Shown: positions 40,318 through 49,379, counted from the stretch's first letter. The stretch: DNA of 64,000 bases from Rhizobium tropici CIAT 899 (GCF_000330885.1 NC_020059.1:3753501-3817500), one strand, 5' to 3'. Numbers and translations are program-made. Notes: generated from the letters alone by a model not told the origin.

Positions 40318-41262
40318 TCAGACCTCAGTGCGGGGCGCCGCTGCCATGTCCGAGGAGCGCTGCGCGATCAGACGAGCTTTATGGACGAGTCTCTCCGCCT
40401 GGACAAGGTGCAGCCGCTCCACCATCCGCCCGCCAAGGTTCACGACATTGAGAGTGGCGACATCCGGTGCGGCGAAGGCGGCGATAATGGCTTGGGCCTC
40501 GGCGATGGCAGCCTCAGCCGGGCCGAAATGCCGGTTGGCTGCCTCGATCTGGCTCGGATGGATCAGCATCTTGCCGGCAAAGCCCATAGCAATCCCTTGG
40601 CCGCATTCTGCCTCGAATTCTTCGGCATTCCTGAAATCGTTGAAGACACTGTCGATCGCCTCAAGGCCGTAAGCGCTGACGGCCAATATCACCTGCATCA
40701 GCCAGGGCACGAGATAGGGGCGACCGGGCTGTGGCAGGACGCCCGTTTCCTTCCTGAGGTCGTTGAGACCGACGACGAAACAATCGAGCCGACTTCCTGC
40801 CGTGCGCCCGGCCTCGGCGATCGCGGCCGCATTCAGGATGCCGCGCGGCGTCTCGATCATGGCCCAGATACGCAAGTCTTCCGGTGCATCGGCTTCCGCA
40901 AGCCGGTCACTGACATCGCTTACGTCCTGCGGCTCGTCCACCTTCGGCAGCAACACCGCATCCGGCTCCAGCTCCGTAACCAGCGCCAGGTCATCGGCAC
41001 CGAAATTGGAGGAGAGCGCATTGATGCGGATGATCCGCTCCTTGCCCGGCAGCGGCGAGGCCGAAAAGAAGGCCCGCAGATTCTCCCGCGCCTCGGCCTT
41101 TTTCTCCGGCGAAACCGAATCCTCGAGATCGAAGATGACGGCGTCGCATTCGAGGCTCGAAAGCTTGTCCAGCGCGCGTCGGTTGATAGCGGGAACGCTC
41201 AACACCGACCGGCGCAGACAGACGGGACGGGACGAGGGGCTTTGGCTCGCAGATTGGCTCAT
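40318..41262 (-). CDS. HpcH/HpaI aldolase, CitE-like CoA ester lyase
   Basis: A 314-residue TIM-barrel enzyme with RRSVLSVPAINRRALDKL, DAVIFDLEDSVSPEKKAEAR (the metal-binding Asp/Glu), ERIIRINAL, WAMIETPRGILNA and GKMLIHPSQIEAAN. These are the motifs of the malyl-CoA/citramalyl-CoA lyase and malyl-CoA thioesterase group. The substrate cannot be fixed from the sequence; no glyoxylate or ethylmalonyl pathway genes adjoin. Confidence 0.88.
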   Translation of the reverse strand: MSQSASQSPSSRPVCLRRSVLSVPAINRRALDKLSSLECDAVIFDLEDSVSPEKKAEARENLRAFFSASPLPGKERIIRINALSSNFGADDLALVTELEPDAVLLPKVDEPQDVSDVSDRLAEADAPEDLRIWAMIETPRGILNAAAIAEAGRTAGSRLDCFVVGLNDLRKETGVLPQPGRPYLVPWLMQVILAVSAYGLEAIDSVFNDFRNAEEFEAECGQGIAMGFAGKMLIHPSQIEAANRHFGPAEAAIAEAQAIIAAFAAPDVATLNVVNLGGRMVERLHLVQAERLVHKARLIAQRSSDMAAAPRTEV

Positions 41263-41373
41263 TGTGCCGTTTTGCCGCGCTTTTAATCGGCAGGCAAGTC
41301 AACAAAAAGCCATGCTCCTCTTGCAGATGACAGTGATGAGGGCCACATTGCTTGATGTAGAGAGGTCTTGACC

Positions 41374-41610
41374 ATGCAGAATATCCGTTCCCTGTTCATC
41401 GCGCTTGCCGGTATCACCGTGTTTGCGGCCATGGCGCTGTTTACCGTTTCGGTCACGCTCGCCGTCGGCGCTATCCTCACCGTGCTGATGGCAGCCCGCG
41501 CGATTTCGCTGCGCATGAAACCGGCCCCGGTGCACGCCAAGGCGAAGACGAACGGCCAGCGTGAAATGCGCATCTGGAACGACGGTCGCGGCACCATCAT
41601 CGATCTCTAG
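41374..41610 (+). CDS. Small membrane protein of unknown function
   Basis: 78 residues with two adjacent hydrophobic segments (about 5-42) and a short basic cytoplasmic tail with REMRIWNDGRGTIIDL. GAGAGG precedes the ATG at 41374. It is divergent from the CitE-like gene. No family recognised. Confidence 0.65.
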   Translation: MQNIRSLFIALAGITVFAAMALFTVSVTLAVGAILTVLMAARAISLRMKPAPVHAKAKTNGQREMRIWNDGRGTIIDL

Positions 41611-41784
41611 GATTGAAAGCGGGCAGGGCGGTCTATCCGCCGGCCGATATGCCCGATTCAGGCCATGCCCTGAAGGGCAGGGCGCTGCATTTTAGGGCAT
41701 TTCCAAGATTCTCCTTCATTTCGGGCCGGATTTGCTCTATTGGCAGGATAATTCGTGCTTAGACGAGAATGAAGGCAGGACCCT

Positions 41785-42393
41785 ATGGACAAGTTCGTGA
41801 AGTTGACCGGTGTCGCAGCACCCCTCCCGGTCGTCAATGTCGATACCGACATGATCATCCCGAAGGATTATCTGAAGACCATCAAGCGCACGGGTCTCGG
41901 CAAGGGGCTCTTCGCTGAAGCCCGCTACAATGAAGACGGTTCTCCGAACCCGGATTTCGTGCTCAACAAGCCGGCCTATCAGAACGCCAAGATCCTCGTC
42001 GCCGGCGACAATTTCGGCTGCGGCTCCTCGCGTGAGCATGCTCCCTGGGCGCTTCTCGATTTCGGCATCCGCTGCGTCATTTCGACCAGCTTCGCTGACA
42101 TCTTCTACAACAACTGCTTCAAGAACGGCATTCTGCCGATCAAGGTCAGCCAGGAAGAGCTCGACAAGCTGATGGACGACGCCTCGCGCGGCTCCAACGC
42201 CATTCTGACGGTCGATCTCGAAAACCTCGAGATCACCGGCCCTGACGGCGGCTCGCTGAAGTTCGAACTCGACGAGTTCAAGCGCCACTGCCTGCTGAAC
42301 GGCCTCGACGATATCGGCTTGACGCTGGAAAAATCCTCCGCGATCAGCGATTTCGAAAAGACGAACGCTGCATCGCGCCCCTGGGCTGCCTGA
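41785..42393 (+). CDS. leuD: 3-isopropylmalate dehydratase small subunit
   Basis: A 202-residue aconitase-swivel protein that pairs with LeuC in leucine synthesis. [22 protein letters not shown] and [24 protein letters not shown] are diagnostic. A strong terminator follows 28 bp after the stop. The distance to leuB, now increased by an IS, is bridged by one unrelated gene. Confidence 0.97.
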   Translation: MDKFVKLTGVAAPLPVVNVDTDMIIPKDYLKTIKRTGLGKGLFAEARYNEDGSPNPDFVLNKPAYQNAKILVAGDNFGCGSSREHAPWALLDFGIRCVISTSFADIFYNNCFKNGILPIKVSQEELDKLMDDASRGSNAILTVDLENLEITGPDGGSLKFELDEFKRHCLLNGLDDIGLTLEKSSAISDFEKTNAASRPWAA

Positions 42394-42421
42394 TCGGTCT
42401 TCCATTATCGCGTGTTTCGAA

Positions 42422-42446
42422 GCCGGGCCTTGCGCCCGGCTTTTTT
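42422..42446 (+). terminator. Rho-independent terminator after leuD
   Basis: GCCGGGC (42422-42428) pairs with GCCCGGC (42434-42440) and is followed by TTTTTT. Confidence 0.88.
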
Positions 42447-42465
42447 ATGCCGGGCATATTAGACT

Positions 42466-42483
42466 CCCTCTCCCCGCCTGCGG
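42466..42483. repeat. Left part of palindrome split by the IS, including 10-bp target duplication
   Basis: CCGCCTGCGG at 42474-42483 is repeated at 43647-43656 immediately outside the other IS end. Removing the IS and one copy restores the perfect 28-bp palindrome TCCCTCTCCCCGC-CT-GCGGGGAGAGGGA. Confidence 0.9.
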
Positions 42484-43646
42484 CAGGGCTATCGCATATG
42501 GGCGATGGCGGCGATGAGGTAGTCGTCATTCCATGCACATTTGCGGATGCGGTGGCTGATGGGAACTTTGTCGTTATCCGCGTGTTGGAGGATGTTCCTG
42601 GCGATGCGATTGACCAGCGCGATGTTGGCGGGAGCGTTGTCTTTTCGGGCTCGGTTCTGATCCTCGCCCAAATGTACGTCGAGCATCCAATGCAGGCCAT
42701 TTTCGATCTGCCAGTGAGCCCTGGTGAGCTCGAGGGCCTGATGAGGCGACAGCATTGTGGAGGCCATGAACAGGCGTGTTTTGGGCTTGGCGTCATCGCG
42801 CTTGCTGGTGATACGGATGAAGGCTTTGTGGCCATCCATCAGGGCTTCGTCCGCGGCCATAACTTCGGCCTGGCGCCATTCATGGCGGCCATGGCTGGTC
42901 TCTTTGCATTCGGCGCTGACAGGTGCCGTGGCGGCCAACAATTGCTTGGCGCGCCGATGCCAGGCATGGCGATTTCCCTTGAGGGCAAGAAGATAGTTGC
43001 CGCCCCGACTGGTAATTGCTGTTGCCATGCGGGTGTGGCAGTGAAGTGCATCGGCTGTGATCAATCTATCAGTCAGATCAATCAGTTCGATCACTTTGAG
43101 AGCGGTCGTGATCTCGTTGTCATCGGCCTTGGGTGTGGCGGCGGCCAGACAGAGCCGAGTGCCGGAGGCAAACGCCGACACCGTCAGCGGCGGAGCATTG
43201 GCAAGCCCGGTCTCATAGGCGCGCCGCAAAGCTTTGCCGTCAAGCGCCACCACCTCCTGGACGCCCTGGCGGGCTTGCGAGAAGCCTGCGGCAAAGGCGG
43301 CAAAGGCGCGCCCGAAGGCGTCGGGATCGAGGAGCCGCAACAGCCGCGAGAAGGTATCGTGGCTGGGTGCCACATCGTAGTCGATCAGCCGGGACAGCAC
43401 CTGCCTGCGCTCCTGCGCGAAAAGCGCGAACTCGGTTGCCGAATTGGCACCACACAGGCTCGCGGCGATCATCATCACGATCAGATCGCCGAGCCGATGG
43501 CAGGCATTGGCCGCACGGGGATCTGGCACCGCACCGAAATATCCTTCAAGGCACGACATGGCAGTTTCCTTCCGAAAAACTGCCACCTCAAAGAATCCCT
43601 TTCACCACACTTCGCAACTCAAAAATCGCCATATGCGATTCCCCTG
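42484..43646 (-). mobile_element. ISAs1-family insertion sequence, 1163 bp, intact
   Basis: The ends form imperfect inverted repeats. The left end starts CAGGGCTATCGCATATGG and the reverse complement of the right end starts CAGGGGAATCGCATATGG. A 10-bp direct repeat CCGCCTGCGG flanks the element. A single transposase gene fills it. Length, single gene and 10-bp duplication fit the ISAs1 family. It sits in the spacer between the leuD terminator and the isomerase gene, in the minus orientation. Confidence 0.93.
42489..43559 (-). CDS. ISAs1-family transposase
   Basis: A 356-residue DDE transposase of the H-repeat/ISAs1 type. It has YFGAVPDPRAANACHRLGDL at the N-terminus, VVALDGKALRRAYE (first Asp), LITADALHCH (second Asp) and HWQIENGLHWMLDVHLGED (Glu region). 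The reading frame is complete, so the element may still be mobile. GAAGGAAAC precedes the ATG at 43559; a GTG at 43586 is the longer alternative. Confidence 0.95.
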   Translation of the reverse strand: MSCLEGYFGAVPDPRAANACHRLGDLIVMMIAASLCGANSATEFALFAQERRQVLSRLIDYDVAPSHDTFSRLLRLLDPDAFGRAFAAFAAGFSQARQGVQEVVALDGKALRRAYETGLANAPPLTVSAFASGTRLCLAAATPKADDNEITTALKVIELIDLTDRLITADALHCHTRMATAITSRGGNYLLALKGNRHAWHRRAKQLLAATAPVSAECKETSHGRHEWRQAEVMAADEALMDGHKAFIRITSKRDDAKPKTRLFMASTMLSPHQALELTRAHWQIENGLHWMLDVHLGEDQNRARKDNAPANIALVNRIARNILQHADNDKVPISHRIRKCAWNDDYLIAAIAHMR

Positions 43647-43844
43647 CCGCCTGCGGGGAGAGGGAACTATCCCGCAATATCACAGCCCAGGATCGGAGAC
43701 CGCAAATCCCACGAAAACTGCTTGGACGCCGTCTTTCCCGGCCGCTGTAATATGATCGACAAGAAGGAGGTCCATACAGACCGCCGAGATCCTTCGGGCC
43801 GTCTCTCCCACCCTTTAATTTTCTCCATGCAATGGAGCCCCTTC

Positions 43845-44663
43845 ATGACCTCCCTTCCCATTGTCGGCGCCGCCATGACGCTCGACGACGTCGAAATCCA
43901 TCGTAACTGGTTGCTCGAAAAGCCGCGCGATCTGGAGCTGCAGAGCTTTGTCGAAGCCGAAATCCTCAACGGTGATTGGCAGCCGCTTGCTGAGCGTGCC
44001 CGCAAGCTGCTCGACGGCCATCAGGGCCGGCTTGGCATCCATGGCCCGTTCTGGGGCTTTGTCATCGCTTCACAGGACCCGGACGTTCGCGCCGTCGTCT
44101 CCAAGCGCCTGATGCAGGCGCTCGACGTCTGCGCCAAGATCGGCGCCACGCAGATGGTCATCCATAGCCCCTATACGTCGTGGTCCTACAACAACCTCGA
44201 CAACAACAAGGGCGAGCGCGAAAAGATCATCGAATACACGCATCTGACGCTGAAAGAAGCCGTCAAGCGCGCCGAAGACATCGGGCTCACCATGGTCATC
44301 GAGAACATCGAGGACAAGGATCCCCATATCCGCGTCGGCCTCGCCGACAGCTTCAATTCGCCCGCCGTCGCCGTTTCGATCGACACCGGTCATGCCCATT
44401 ACGCCCATGGCTATACGGACGCTCCTCCTGTTGACTACTACGTCCATGCCGCCGGCAACCGCCTGCAGCATGTCCACCTGCAGGACGCCGACGGCTATGC
44501 CGACCGCCACTGGAGCCTCGGCGAAGGCAACATCCACTGGCGCGCCGTCTTTGCCGCCCTTGCCAAGCTCAACAGCAATCCGCGTCTGATCATCGAGATC
44601 AAGGACAAGTCGAAGATCCCGGCATCATCAGCCTATCTCGCTTCGCTCGGGCTGGCTGAGTAA
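43845..44663 (+). CDS. Sugar phosphate isomerase/epimerase family (xylose isomerase-like TIM barrel)
   Basis: A 272-residue TIM-barrel protein with LGIHGPFWGF, IGATQMVIHSPYT, LTMVIENIEDKDP (metal-binding Glu), VAVSIDTGHAHYAHG, LQHVHLQDADGYADRHWSLGEG and RLIIEIKDKS. The conserved His, Asp and Glu of the family are present. GGAG lies 7 nt before the ATG at 43845; longer in-frame starts at 43752 and 43827 lack ribosome sites. Substrate unknown. The IS lies about 200 bp upstream and may have separated it from its original promoter. Confidence 0.88.
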   Translation: MTSLPIVGAAMTLDDVEIHRNWLLEKPRDLELQSFVEAEILNGDWQPLAERARKLLDGHQGRLGIHGPFWGFVIASQDPDVRAVVSKRLMQALDVCAKIGATQMVIHSPYTSWSYNNLDNNKGEREKIIEYTHLTLKEAVKRAEDIGLTMVIENIEDKDPHIRVGLADSFNSPAVAVSIDTGHAHYAHGYTDAPPVDYYVHAAGNRLQHVHLQDADGYADRHWSLGEGNIHWRAVFAALAKLNSNPRLIIEIKDKSKIPASSAYLASLGLAE

Positions 44664-44679
44664 GGGTAAGCACGCAAAC

Positions 44680-44708
44680 CACCCGCCCTCGTGGTTCAAG
44701 GGCGGGTG
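44680..44708. repeat. Palindrome with a second copy near 61953
   Basis: CACCCGCCCT (44680-44689) pairs with AGGGCGGGTG (44699-44708). The 19 bases at 44679-44697 recur exactly at 61953-61971 downstream of purH. Confidence 0.7.
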
Positions 44709-44818
44709 CCTGGTCTCAAAAGCCCGAAAACCGTACCGTTTCGGCCTCTTCCTCGCTTGAAAAGCCGCATTTGGAAGTCTAAAAACCCCGCAACTTTTTC
44801 TTTCGCGGAGGCTTCCTC

Positions 44819-45931
44819 ATGACAGTTCGCAATCTTTTCCTCCTGCCGGGCGACGGCATCGGCCCCGAAGCCATGGGTGAAGTTCGCAAGATCATCGCCT
44901 ACATGAACGAGGCCAAGAACGCCGGCTTCGTCACCGATGAGGGCCTTGTCGGCGGCAGCGCCTATGATGCGCATGGCGCGGCGATCTCCGATGCCGATAT
45001 GGCAAAGGCAATGGCGGCTGACGCCGTGCTCTTCGGCGCTGTTGGCGGCCCGAAGTGGGACAGCGTTCCCTATGAAGTACGTCCGGAAGCCGGCCTGCTG
45101 CGCCTGCGCAAGGATCTGCAGTTGTTCGCCAACCTGCGTCCGGCCATCTGCTATCCGGCGCTGGCATCGGCCTCTTCGCTGAAGCCGGAGCTGGTCGACG
45201 GCCTCGATATCCTCATCATCCGCGAACTCACCGGCGGCGTCTATTTCGGCGAGCCGAAGGAAATCATCGACCTCGGCAACGGCCAGAAGCGCGGCATCGA
45301 CACCCAGGTCTACGACACCTACGAGATCGAACGCATTGCCGGCGTCGCTTTTGAGCTGGCACGCACCCGCAACAACCGCGTCTGCTCGATGGAAAAGCGC
45401 AACGTCATGAAGTCTGGCGTGCTCTGGAACCAGGTCGTCACCGCGACGCATAAGGAAAAATATTCCGACGTGCAGCTCGAGCATATGCTGGCCGATGCCG
45501 GCGGCATGCAGCTCGTGCGCCAGCCGAAGCAGTTCGACGTCATCGTCACCGACAACCTGTTCGGTGATATGCTCTCCGACGTCGCCGCCATGCTGACCGG
45601 TTCGCTCGGCATGCTGCCGTCGGCTTCGCTCGGCGCGCCCGATGCCAAGACCGGCAAGCGCAAGGCGCTCTACGAACCCGTGCACGGCTCGGCCCCCGAT
45701 ATCGCCGGCAAGGGCATTGCCAACCCGATCGCCATGATCGCCTCCTTCGCCATGTGCCTGCGCTACTCCTTCGGCCTGGTTACCGAAGCCGATGCGCTGG
45801 AAAAGGCGATCGCCAACGTGCTCGACAGCGGCATCCGCACCGGCGACATCATGTCGCCCGGCAGCCGCCAGGTCGGCACCACCGAAATGGGCGATGCCAT
45901 CCTGGCCGAATTCAAGGCCCTCTCGGCATAA
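44819..45931 (+). CDS. leuB: 3-isopropylmalate dehydrogenase
   Basis: A 370-residue NAD-dependent decarboxylating dehydrogenase for leucine synthesis. [62 protein letters not shown] and [19 protein letters not shown] are the family signatures. GGAGG is 8 nt before the ATG. A terminator follows at 45977. Confidence 0.98.
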   Translation: MTVRNLFLLPGDGIGPEAMGEVRKIIAYMNEAKNAGFVTDEGLVGGSAYDAHGAAISDADMAKAMAADAVLFGAVGGPKWDSVPYEVRPEAGLLRLRKDLQLFANLRPAICYPALASASSLKPELVDGLDILIIRELTGGVYFGEPKEIIDLGNGQKRGIDTQVYDTYEIERIAGVAFELARTRNNRVCSMEKRNVMKSGVLWNQVVTATHKEKYSDVQLEHMLADAGGMQLVRQPKQFDVIVTDNLFGDMLSDVAAMLTGSLGMLPSASLGAPDAKTGKRKALYEPVHGSAPDIAGKGIANPIAMIASFAMCLRYSFGLVTEADALEKAIANVLDSGIRTGDIMSPGSRQVGTTEMGDAILAEFKALSA

Positions 45932-45954
45932 TCTCCGGCATAAGTCGCCTGATA

Positions 45955-45970
45955 TATTTCACGTGAAACA
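45955..45970. promoter_or_regulatory. Candidate chromosomal parS site (ParB-binding)
   Basis: The 16-mer TATTTCACGTGAAACA differs at one position from the conserved ParB site TGTTTCACGTGAAACA. It lies in the leuB downstream spacer. parS sites cluster near the replication origin. Confidence 0.75.
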
Positions 45971-45976
45971 CGAAAG

Positions 45977-46003
45977 CCCCGTTCTGCGAAGAACGGGGTT
46001 TTT
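45977..46003 (+). terminator. Rho-independent terminator after leuB
   Basis: CCCCGTTCT (45977-45985) pairs with AGAACGGGG (45990-45998) and is followed by TTTTT. Confidence 0.92.
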
Positions 46004-46131
46004 CTTGTGAACGGGATAGGCCCGTCTCAGCTCGAGACCGCCGCGCCGGCCCCCGTCACCGATTTTTAGAAAAACTGTAACAACACTCTGCTATCTGTCG
46101 GACCGATTGGAAATCGACATAGGCACTGATT

Positions 46132-46896
46132 ATGCAGGCGATCTTGACGTCTCTCGACAGGCGTTGGCGGCGAAGCGATGCAGCTTTTGCACCATCCCAT
46201 TGGAAACTCTGCCTTTTTGTGACGGCCAATATCGTCCTTCTTTCCGCTCTCCTGTTCGATGGGCCTGTCGGCGCAACCCTTAAAAGCCTATCGCCCTCCA
46301 TTCGCTTCGTCGGTGGAATGCTGACCGATTTCGGCGATTCCGGATGGATCCTTCTCATCAGCGCCTTTCTGTTTTTCGAAGGTTGGGCAGGCAGCAAGCT
46401 ACTGCATTCGCAGCGCTGTCGCTGCCAGGCACTGCGCATCTGTCAGATCGGCGGTTATCTCCTGACGACCGTGGCGCTTTCAGGCATCCTCGCCAATTTG
46501 CTGAAGCGCGCCATCGGCCGCGCCCGCCCGACGCATTTTGCCGATTGGGGGCCTTTTGGCTTCTCGCCTTTTAATGGCCGCGCCAGCTTCGAAAGCTTCC
46601 CCTCCGGCCATGCGACCACCATCGGCGCCCTGTTCGTGGCGCTTGCCTTCCTGTTTCCGCGCTATCGCTATATCTTCGCTGCTTGCGCCCTATGGCTGGC
46701 GATTACCCGTGTCATCGTCGGCGCGCATTATCCGAGCGACGTCATGGCCGGCCTGGCGCTCGGCGGCTGGTTTTCCTTCATGATAGCCATTGTCTATTCA
46801 CGCTACGGCCTGCTCTTCCGCATCGACGCCGCCGGTTGGCCGATGCCGCGCTTGCCGCTCTTCAAAAGCAGCAGGCTGCGCCAGACCGATTCCTGA
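46132..46896 (+). CDS. PAP2-family membrane phosphatase
   Basis: A 254-residue integral membrane protein with about six hydrophobic segments. All three acid-phosphatase motifs are present: KRAIGRARP, SFPSGHATT and SRVIVGAHYPSD-like (ITRVIVGAHYPSDVMAG). Such enzymes dephosphorylate undecaprenyl pyrophosphate, phosphatidic acid or lipid A in the periplasmic leaflet; the substrate is not determinable here. Confidence 0.88.
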   Translation: MQAILTSLDRRWRRSDAAFAPSHWKLCLFVTANIVLLSALLFDGPVGATLKSLSPSIRFVGGMLTDFGDSGWILLISAFLFFEGWAGSKLLHSQRCRCQALRICQIGGYLLTTVALSGILANLLKRAIGRARPTHFADWGPFGFSPFNGRASFESFPSGHATTIGALFVALAFLFPRYRYIFAACALWLAITRVIVGAHYPSDVMAGLALGGWFSFMIAIVYSRYGLLFRIDAAGWPMPRLPLFKSSRLRQTDS

Positions 46897-47003
46897 GCCC
46901 GCCGCGGCGGCATCGCAAAGGTTGCCAAGGCTCTTGCGCATTCATATATCTGGCAGGATGGGGATGATCGAAGGCGGTCAACCCGATTTCGTTTTCGTTT
47001 GCG

Positions 47004-47303
47004 ATGAACACCATGGATGCCGGGCCAATACGTTTAAGCGAAAGGCAGATGGGATTGATCTCCCGGGCACTTGCCGAACCGCGACGTGTGCAGATCCTGA
47101 AGGAGATCGGCACGCGCAGCGAACCCACGCCCTGCAGCATCCTGAACGAATGCCACACTGTCAGCGCCGCGACGATGTCCCATCACGTCAAGGAGCTTGA
47201 AAATGCCGGCCTCATCGAGATCCAGCGAGACGGCAAATTCGCAAACCTTGTGCTGCGCCGCGACACGTTGAACGCCTATATGGCGGAACTTTCCAAGATC
47301 TGA
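47004..47303 (+). CDS. ArsR-family transcriptional regulator
   Basis: A 99-residue winged helix-turn-helix protein: [38 protein letters not shown] and the wing [14 protein letters not shown]. No cysteine pair of the metal-sensing type is visible. It lies 150 bp before a short-chain dehydrogenase gene on the same strand, with a palindrome in between that may be its operator. Confidence 0.87.
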   Translation: MNTMDAGPIRLSERQMGLISRALAEPRRVQILKEIGTRSEPTPCSILNECHTVSAATMSHHVKELENAGLIEIQRDGKFANLVLRRDTLNAYMAELSKI

Positions 47304-47345
47304 CAATTCCAGCCAACGCAATTTTTCCTGTCACTCTTGTATCAA

Positions 47346-47361
47346 TTAGATGATTATCTAA
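47346..47361. promoter_or_regulatory. Palindromic candidate operator
   Basis: TTAGAT-GATT-ATCTAA is a perfect inverted repeat with 4-nt centre in the spacer between the ArsR gene and the dehydrogenase gene. ArsR proteins typically bind AT-rich dyads of this size. Confidence 0.5.
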
Positions 47362-47453
47362 ATATCAAAGTGACGATGCGATCGATTTTCGGGTCGCACG
47401 CGCCAATGATTCGATGATTATGAAACTGTCTAAGTTTTTCGAAGGAACATGAC

Positions 47454-48203
47454 ATGAGCAAACTGACAGGCAAGGTCGCGATCGTGACCGGAGCATCCAA
47501 GGGCATCGGTGCCGGCATCGCCAAGGCAATGAGCGAGGCGGGTGCGGCCGTCGTCGTCAACTACGCCTCGAGCCGCGAAGGCGCCGACAGGGTGGTTGCG
47601 GAAATCACCGCCAAGGGCGGCAAGGCGCTCGCCGTCCATGGCGACGTTTCCAAATCCGAAGACGTCAAGCGCCTCTTCGCCGAAACCAAGCAGGCCTTCG
47701 GCCGCGTCGATATCCTCGTCAACAATGCCGGCGTCTATCAATTCGCCCCGATCGAGGAATTCACCGAGCAGGAATTCCATCGCCAGTTTAATATCAACGT
47801 GCTGGGCACGTTGCTGACCACGCAAGAGGCAGTAAAACATTTCGGCACCGAGGGCGGCAATATCATCAATATCGCTTCAGTCGCCGTCACGTCGAGCCCT
47901 CCGCAGTCTGCGATCTATACCGCAACCAAGGCAGCGGTTACCTCGATCACCAAAGTACTCGCCAAGGAGCTCGGCCCGCGCAATATTCGCGTCAACACGC
48001 TATCGCCCGGAGGCGTCGAGACTGAAGGTGTCGTCTCGGCCGGTATCCTCGGCAGCGATTTTGAAAAGCAGTTGATCGCCCAGACCCCGCTCGGTCGCTT
48101 TGGCCAACCCACCGACATCGCGCCGGTTGCCGTCTTCCTCGCTTCGCAGGATGCCGGCTGGGTGACAGGCGAAACCATCTATGTCGGCGGTGGCCTGAAG
48201 TAG
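47454..48203 (+). CDS. Short-chain dehydrogenase/reductase
   Basis: A 249-residue classical SDR. It has cofactor motif TGASKGIGAGIA, the NNAG motif in LVNNAGVYQ, catalytic Ser in IASVAVTSSPPQS, and YTATK (YxxxK). The NYASSREGADRV segment after beta-2 favours NADP. It resembles glucose dehydrogenase or 3-oxoacyl reductase-like SDRs; substrate unknown. The ArsR gene upstream probably regulates it. Confidence 0.9.
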   Translation: MSKLTGKVAIVTGASKGIGAGIAKAMSEAGAAVVVNYASSREGADRVVAEITAKGGKALAVHGDVSKSEDVKRLFAETKQAFGRVDILVNNAGVYQFAPIEEFTEQEFHRQFNINVLGTLLTTQEAVKHFGTEGGNIINIASVAVTSSPPQSAIYTATKAAVTSITKVLAKELGPRNIRVNTLSPGGVETEGVVSAGILGSDFEKQLIAQTPLGRFGQPTDIAPVAVFLASQDAGWVTGETIYVGGGLK

Positions 48204-48218
48204 CCGCTCATTCCCATG

Positions 48219-48276
48219 CCGCCTCCGAGAAGAGGCGGTATCGGCGGCGCGGCAGAACGGCACGCCGCGCCGATAC
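48219..48276 (+). terminator. Two GC-rich hairpins after the SDR gene
   Basis: CCGCCTC (48219-48225) pairs with GAGGCGG (48232-48238). A second stem starts TATCGGCG at 48239 and closes with CGCCGATA ending at 48276. No T-run follows. The rest of this 297-bp spacer before dps shows no gene. Confidence 0.5.
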
Positions 48277-48500
48277 ATTAGCAAGCAATTGCCAAACCGG
48301 CTCATTTCCCTATTTAGTAGAGGCGTTCGGGTTTTCCGCCTAAGCATCGCAGCTGACCATGCCACGAAGCGACATTTCGGCTGTGACATTTCAAAACAAC
48401 CCTGTCTTCAATGCGATCCCACGCAGCAAGCTGATGTCATCGAACTCCCCTAAGATCCGCCGGCGATCGCTGTCGTGAACAACAAACGGAGGACGTCTTT

Positions 48501-49010
48501 ATGAATAGCGCCAATACCAAGTCGAAATTGGGCACTCGCACCAATCTCAGCGAAGACGCGACACGCGATATTTCCGCGGCGCTGACTGCCTTGCTGGCGG
48601 ATGTCTTTGCTCTCTATCTGAAGACCAAGAATTTTCACTGGCACATGAGCGGACCGCATTTCCGCGACTATCATCTGCTACTCGACGAACAGGGCGAGCA
48701 GATTTTTGCAATGACCGATCCGATGGCCGAGCGCTGCCGGAAGATCGGCGGAACCACCCTCCACTCGATCGGCCAGATCGCCAAGCTGCAGCGCATCCCC
48801 GACAATGATTCCGAATATGTCGATCCGCAAGACATGCTTGCCGAACTGGCGGACGATAATCTGAAGCTCTCCGCCGAGATGCGCGCCGTTCACGACGTTT
48901 GCGACGAATATGGCGATGTCGCCACAGCCAGCCTTCTGGAAAACTGGATTGACGAGACCGAGCGCCGCACCTGGTTCCTGTTTGAAACCACACGCCAGTC
49001 CAACCGCTGA
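48501..49010 (+). CDS. dps: Dps-family DNA-binding ferritin-like protein
   Basis: A 169-residue protein forming a 12-mer that oxidises and stores iron and protects DNA in starvation. The intersubunit ferroxidase ligands lie in NFHWHMSGPHFRDYHLLLDEQ. The Lys/Arg-containing N-terminal tail (NSANTKSKLGTRTN) can bind DNA. ACGGAGG precedes the ATG. Confidence 0.94.
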   Translation: MNSANTKSKLGTRTNLSEDATRDISAALTALLADVFALYLKTKNFHWHMSGPHFRDYHLLLDEQGEQIFAMTDPMAERCRKIGGTTLHSIGQIAKLQRIPDNDSEYVDPQDMLAELADDNLKLSAEMRAVHDVCDEYGDVATASLLENWIDETERRTWFLFETTRQSNR

Positions 49011-49061
49011 TACTGAAACGGCGCGCCTTCGAACATAATGAAGGCCGGTTTCGACGCCTCC

Positions 49062-49099
49062 GATTTCCTCGCTCCGGCAACGATGCAAGCGAGGAAATC
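49062..49099 (+). terminator. Hairpin after dps
   Basis: GATTTCCTCGCT (49062-49073) pairs perfectly with AGCGAGGAAATC (49088-49099). No T-run follows. A TTGACT (49101) to TAGAAC (49123) promoter-like pair with 16-bp spacing starts right after it and could serve asd. Confidence 0.5.
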
Positions 49100-49152
49100 C
49101 TTGACTCCTGTGGAAAACATCTTAGAACCGGCGACGGAAAAGGAAGACTTCC

Positions 49153-49269
49153 ATGGTTCGCTTCGAACAGCTCGATAGCTTCAGTCACCTGGCGCAATGT
49201 GCTGGGCGGGATGTCTATTTTCCGGTTTCTTCCAAAACCAAGGCCAAAACGACGACGAAAACCGTCTGA
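49153..49269 (+). CDS. Possible 38-residue Thr/Lys-rich leader peptide upstream of asd
   Basis: A short frame begins at ATG 49153 with AAGGAAG 6-12 nt upstream and ends at TGA 49267-49269. Its last 11 codons read KTKAKTTTKTV (five Thr, four Lys). asd makes the branch precursor of threonine, lysine and methionine, so a regulatory leader peptide is an attractive idea. A GC-rich hairpin (TCCCCGG/CCGGGGA near 49300) follows, but no T-run terminator is visible, so classic attenuation is not demonstrated. Expression is unproven. Confidence 0.35.
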   Translation: MVRFEQLDSFSHLAQCAGRDVYFPVSSKTKAKTTTKTV

Positions 49270-49379
49270 CGTCTCTGGCCTGCCGCTCTCTCCCCGGCCC
49301 GGCCGGGGACAGGACCCGTCGCCGATGGCAGCGGTTCCCCCCTCGCCCAAGAGGAGAGAAGAGAAAGAGAGCTTGAGAA

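Noticed and set aside
42447..43844. Frame fused in front of the isomerase gene, crossing the IS
   Set aside because: It reads the IS backwards; the transposase is on the opposite strand and the isomerase has its own ribosome site.
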